64,000 nt of DNA, taken from NCBI GenBank assembly GCA_020161615.1, contig JAIUPD010000002.1, forward strand, positions 124,001-188,000. The letters run 5' to 3'. Origin of the DNA: Pseudomonadota bacterium (GTDB taxonomy: Bacteria > Pseudomonadota > Alphaproteobacteria > Rhodobacterales > Rhodobacteraceae). The translations under genes were made by a program, and so were the position numbers. The notes beneath the pieces were generated by a model. The model was not told the origin of the DNA, searched no databases, and saw only the letters and a program-made list of their open reading frames with translations. Positions 61,719 through 64,000 of this stretch are shown here, one piece after another (position 1 is the first letter of the stretch; each line of letters opens with the position of its first letter).

Positions 61719-62507
61719 GTGCACGACGACCTGAGCCTGGCCTATGCCAACGCCGATTTCATTCCCGACGCCGGGTCGTTCCCGCCGCGTTGGGCGGCCG
61801 AGGCCGGGGCCTTCCGCAAAGCGCTGGGGGAACGCGCAAGGCTGGGTGTAGCCTATGGTCCCGCGCCGCGCCAGACTTTCGACCTGTTCCTGCCCGAAGG
61901 GTCCATCGCCGGGCTGATGGTTTTCGTCCATGGCGGCTATTGGATGGCCTTCGGCCCCTCCGACTGGTCGCATCTGGCCGCGGGGGCCTTGACCCGCGAT
62001 TGGGCGGTGGCGATGCCGGGTTACACGCTGGCGCCCGAGGCGCGGATCGAACAGATGACGGCCGAAGTCGAGGCGGCGATCGGCGCCGCCGCCGCCATCA
62101 TCGAGGGGCCCATCGTGGTGACCGGCCATTCGGCGGGCGGGCATCTGTCGGCGCGGATGGCCTGCTCCGACCGCAGGCCGGATTGGGGCGACCGTCTGAC
62201 CCGCGTCGTGCCGATCTCGCCGCTGTCGGATCTGAATCCGCTCAGGCAGACGGGCATGAACGCCACGCTGGGCCTCGACGCGGCCGAGGCGCAACGCGAA
62301 AGCCCCGCGCTTCTGGCGAAACGCGGGGATGTCGATTGCACAATCTGGGTCGGCGGGCAGGAACGGCCCAGCTTCCTGTGGCAGGCACGGGCGCTCAGCG
62401 AGGCCTGGGACTGCCCCTGGCATGTCGCACCGGGGCGGCACCATTTCGACGTGATCGACGATCTGGCCGATCCCGAGAGCCTGCTGATCCAGACCCTGCT
62501 GGATTAG
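61719..62507 (+). CDS. Alpha/beta hydrolase, kynurenine formamidase (arylformamidase)-like
   Basis: A 262-residue alpha/beta hydrolase with the HGGYW motif (VFVHGGYWMAFGPSDWSHLA) and nucleophile GHSAGGHL, both typical of the BNA7/KFase-type arylformamidases; an APGRHHFDVIDDL segment near the end supplies His. Kynurenine formamidase activity is a fair guess, but other small esterases share this fold. The GTG at 61719 was chosen because AAGGA sits 9 bases before it; ATGs at 61686 and 61710 are alternatives. Its stop overlaps the stop of the convergent ohr gene by four bases. Confidence 0.78.
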   Translation: MHDDLSLAYANADFIPDAGSFPPRWAAEAGAFRKALGERARLGVAYGPAPRQTFDLFLPEGSIAGLMVFVHGGYWMAFGPSDWSHLAAGALTRDWAVAMPGYTLAPEARIEQMTAEVEAAIGAAAAIIEGPIVVTGHSAGGHLSARMACSDRRPDWGDRLTRVVPISPLSDLNPLRQTGMNATLGLDAAEAQRESPALLAKRGDVDCTIWVGGQERPSFLWQARALSEAWDCPWHVAPGRHHFDVIDDLADPESLLIQTLLD

Positions 62508-62932
62508 ACCAAGGTCAGGGTCACGTCGATATTGCCCTTGGTCGCGTGCGAATAGGGGCAGACGAAATGCCCGGCATCGACCATCTTCTGCGCCAGCTCG
62601 GGCTCGACCCCCGGCAGGGCGATCTTCAGCTCGACGGCGATGCCGAAACCGCCATCGCCCCGCGGGCCGATTCCGACATTGGCGGTGACCGTCGCGTCGT
62701 CGGGGACGGTGCCCAGCTTCTGCATGTTGGCCGCGGCGCGCATCGCGCCCAGGAAACAGGCGGCATAGCCCAGCGCGAACAATTCTTCCGGGTTGTGGCC
62801 CTTGCCGGAACCGCCCAGCTCCTTGGGCGTTGCCATGGTCATGGTGAGCATGCCGCTGGCGAGGCTGGCGCTGCCGTTGCGGCCGCCGCCGGTGGCCGTG
62901 GCTTCGGTGCGGTATTTGACGTCGACGCTCAT
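62504..62932 (-). CDS. ohr: Organic hydroperoxide resistance protein Ohr
   Basis: A 142-residue OsmC/Ohr-family protein with both redox cysteines: AACFLGA near residue 59 and HFVCPYSHATKGN near 124, and the family GGSGKGHNPEELFALGYAAC. It reduces organic and fatty-acid peroxides with lipoylated partners. It is divergent from ohrR, with operator-like palindromes between them. Confidence 0.93.
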   Translation of the reverse strand: MSVDVKYRTEATATGGGRNGSASLASGMLTMTMATPKELGGSGKGHNPEELFALGYAACFLGAMRAAANMQKLGTVPDDATVTANVGIGPRGDGGFGIAVELKIALPGVEPELAQKMVDAGHFVCPYSHATKGNIDVTLTLV

Positions 62933-62958
62933 CGCTCTCTCCTATCGTTTCCGATTAT

Positions 62959-63026
62959 GTCGTGTGCGATACTTCTAGCGCGACTCGGCCGGTCTGTCAA
63001 TCGCTTGCGTTTCTATCGCGTGCGAT
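62959..63026. promoter_or_regulatory. OhrR operator cluster
   Basis: Three related palindromic sites lie between ohr and ohrR: GTCGTGTGCGAT (62959-62970), ATCGCTTGCGTT (63000-63011, weaker) and the perfect ATCGC-GT-GCGAT (63015-63026). The first covers the ohr promoter side, the last two the ohrR side, as expected for autoregulation by OhrR. Confidence 0.65.
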
Positions 63027-63039
63027 TTATCTCTGGGCC

Positions 63040-63474
63040 ATGCCCATCGCCCCCGTCGACATGCTCTGTTTCTCGCTCTACTCGGCCCAGCACGCGATGC
63101 AGGCGGCCTACAAGCCGCTGCTGGATCCGCTCGGGCTGACCTATCCGCAATATCTGGTGCTCTCGGCGCTCTGGGCGCAGGATGACCAGACAGTGGGCGC
63201 GCTGGGCGCGCAGCTAGCACTGGAGACGAACACGCTGACGCCGCTTCTGAAGCGGATGGAGGGCGCCGGGCTGATCGCCCGCCGCCGCGACAAGGCCGAT
63301 GAGCGGCAAGTCCGCATCACGCTGGCGCCGGGGGGCGAGGCGCTGCGCCAGAAAGCGGCGCATGTCCCGGCCTGTTTCCTGGAAGCGACGGGCATGAGCC
63401 TGCCCGAGGTCGTGGCGCTGCGCGATCAGGTGAAGGGGCTGAGGGACCGGCTGAAGCTCAAAGCCTCGAGCTGA
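63040..63474 (+). CDS. ohrR: Organic hydroperoxide-sensing repressor OhrR (MarR family)
   Basis: A 144-residue MarR regulator with the peroxide-sensing cysteine at residue 10 (DMLCFSLYSAQHAM), the winged helix LTYPQYLVLSALWAQDDQ, LALETNTLTPLLKRMEGAGL and RDKADERQVRITL. A reactive Cys in the MLCFSLY context is diagnostic for OhrR. It represses ohr until oxidised by organic peroxide. The ATG at 63040 starts the conserved N-terminus. Confidence 0.92.
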   Translation: MPIAPVDMLCFSLYSAQHAMQAAYKPLLDPLGLTYPQYLVLSALWAQDDQTVGALGAQLALETNTLTPLLKRMEGAGLIARRRDKADERQVRITLAPGGEALRQKAAHVPACFLEATGMSLPEVVALRDQVKGLRDRLKLKASS

Positions 63475-63937
63475 TCACGCCGGTGTTGAACCCGCCCATG
63501 CGCAATTCGCCGAAGAGGCGCTGATATTCGATCTTGGGGCAGCGGTTCTGCACGAAGGCGACGCCGCGCTCGGCGCACATCGCCCGCGCCTCGTCGCTGG
63601 TGACGCCGATCTGCAGCCAGACCAGCTTCAGCCCCGGCAGATGGTCCAGGGCCTCGCGCACGATGGGCGCGACATGCTCGGACCGGCGGAAAACATCGAG
63701 GGTATCCACCTCGGCCGGCAGGTCGCGCACACCGGCCACCACCGTGGCGCCCAGCAATTGCTCGCCGGCATGGCCGGGATTGACCGGGATCACCCGCATG
63801 CCGCGCAGCCCCAGATAGCGCGCCACGAAATAGCTGGGCCGCACCGGGTTGGGCGAGACGCCGACCACGCCGACGACGCGCATTCCCGTCAGCAGACGGC
63901 GCAATTCGGTATCGTCGGGGGCATCGGCAATCGTCAT
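63458..63937 (-). CDS. CoA-binding protein (YccU-like)
   Basis: A 159-residue Rossmann-type CoA-binding-domain protein: MRVVGVVGVSPNPVRPSYFVARYL, MRVIPVNPGHAGEQLLGATV, DTLDVFRRSEHVAPIV, LKLVWLQIGVTSDEA and FVQNRCPKIEYQRLFG. These small proteins bind CoA through a conserved loop; their role is unclear. The coding region overlaps the 3' end of ohrR by 17 bases in convergent orientation. GGAGAGCC precedes the ATG at 63937. Confidence 0.88.
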   Translation of the reverse strand: MTIADAPDDTELRRLLTGMRVVGVVGVSPNPVRPSYFVARYLGLRGMRVIPVNPGHAGEQLLGATVVAGVRDLPAEVDTLDVFRRSEHVAPIVREALDHLPGLKLVWLQIGVTSDEARAMCAERGVAFVQNRCPKIEYQRLFGELRMGGFNTGVISSRL

Positions 63938-64000
63938 GCGGCTCTCCTTGGTTCCGGCAAGACTTAGCGTCATGCAAAATGCAAACAAGGGGAAAGAAAA
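63938..64000. other. Upstream region of the CoA-binding gene, window edge
   Basis: Sixty-three A/T-richer bases that probably hold the promoter of the CoA-binding protein gene (minus strand). No further gene is visible before the window ends. Confidence 0.4.

Overview
This window is chromosomal DNA from a high-GC alphaproteobacterium, almost certainly of the Rhodobacterales (Rhodobacter/Paracoccus/Rhodovulum type). The signs are the siroheme/sulfite operon with DUF2849 and DUF934 genes, the ffh - acetyltransferases - chorismate mutase - rpsP - rimM - trmD cluster, the short Rhodobacter-type porin, tamAB, a perfect FnrL-type box, and a family of intergenic G/C-rich repeats that end in GGATATTT. 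Genes are tightly packed, many start inside the stop codon of the gene before (ATGA or TGATG), and no rRNA, tRNA, intact IS or CRISPR was seen.

Region by region: 1-1492 is the end of a branched-chain amino-acid ABC permease pair (livH, livM). 1625-9641 is a catabolic island: an XRE-cupin regulator divergent from a FAD D-amino-acid dehydrogenase of the DauA type, a TRAP transporter (M, P, Q), an M81 (MlrC-like) metallopeptidase, an alpha/beta hydrolase and an ornithine-cyclodeaminase-family reductase (the family of DauB). 9655-13394 holds an RcnB-like protein, a TerC-like DUF475 membrane protein, and a lipoprotein next to a Slam-like outer-membrane barrel. 13587-18820 is the assimilatory sulfate operon (cysG, DUF2849, sulfite reductase, cysH, DUF934, ferredoxin-NADP reductase). 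18872-22294 is one giant repeat-built secreted protein.

22509-26667 carries a queuosine-precursor-type transporter, a candidate small RNA/leader-peptide locus, arfB, a Nudix hydrolase, a phosphate transporter behind a Pho-box-like site, and 5-formyl-THF cyclo-ligase. 26798-34211 is RNA/translation-oriented: trhO, rhomboid, ffh, three tandem acetyltransferases, chorismate mutase, rpsP, rimM, trmD. 34362-44010 has an unknown periplasmic protein, a PQQ sugar dehydrogenase, a degenerate low-GC stretch, a fosmidomycin-resistance-type MFS pump and tamA-tamB. 44030-49472 is GST, holA, lptE, leuS and a DUF3576 lipoprotein. 49821-51967 is porin, a mini porin-like protein and a PLP-binding YggS protein.

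52159-63937 holds an L,D-transpeptidase that appears to start at CTG, a glycosyltransferase-like protein, ribA, an OmpR-type regulator followed by two tandem small-RNA-like units (one behind an FNR box), xthA, a PhnF-type regulator, a VOC protein, msrA, an MBL hydrolase, succinate-semialdehyde dehydrogenase, a kynurenine-formamidase-like hydrolase, the ohr/ohrR peroxide pair and a CoA-binding protein.

The best candidates for something new are (1) the FNR-box-driven small RNA at about 55508-55610 with its tandem relative, (2) the TRAP/DauA/DauB-like/M81 island, (3) the Slam-like secretion pair, (4) the locus at 23151-23375 with an extraordinarily long Shine-Dalgarno match, and (5) the five-copy intergenic repeat family. 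Everything is read by eye from sequence; family names come from remembered motifs and no search was run.
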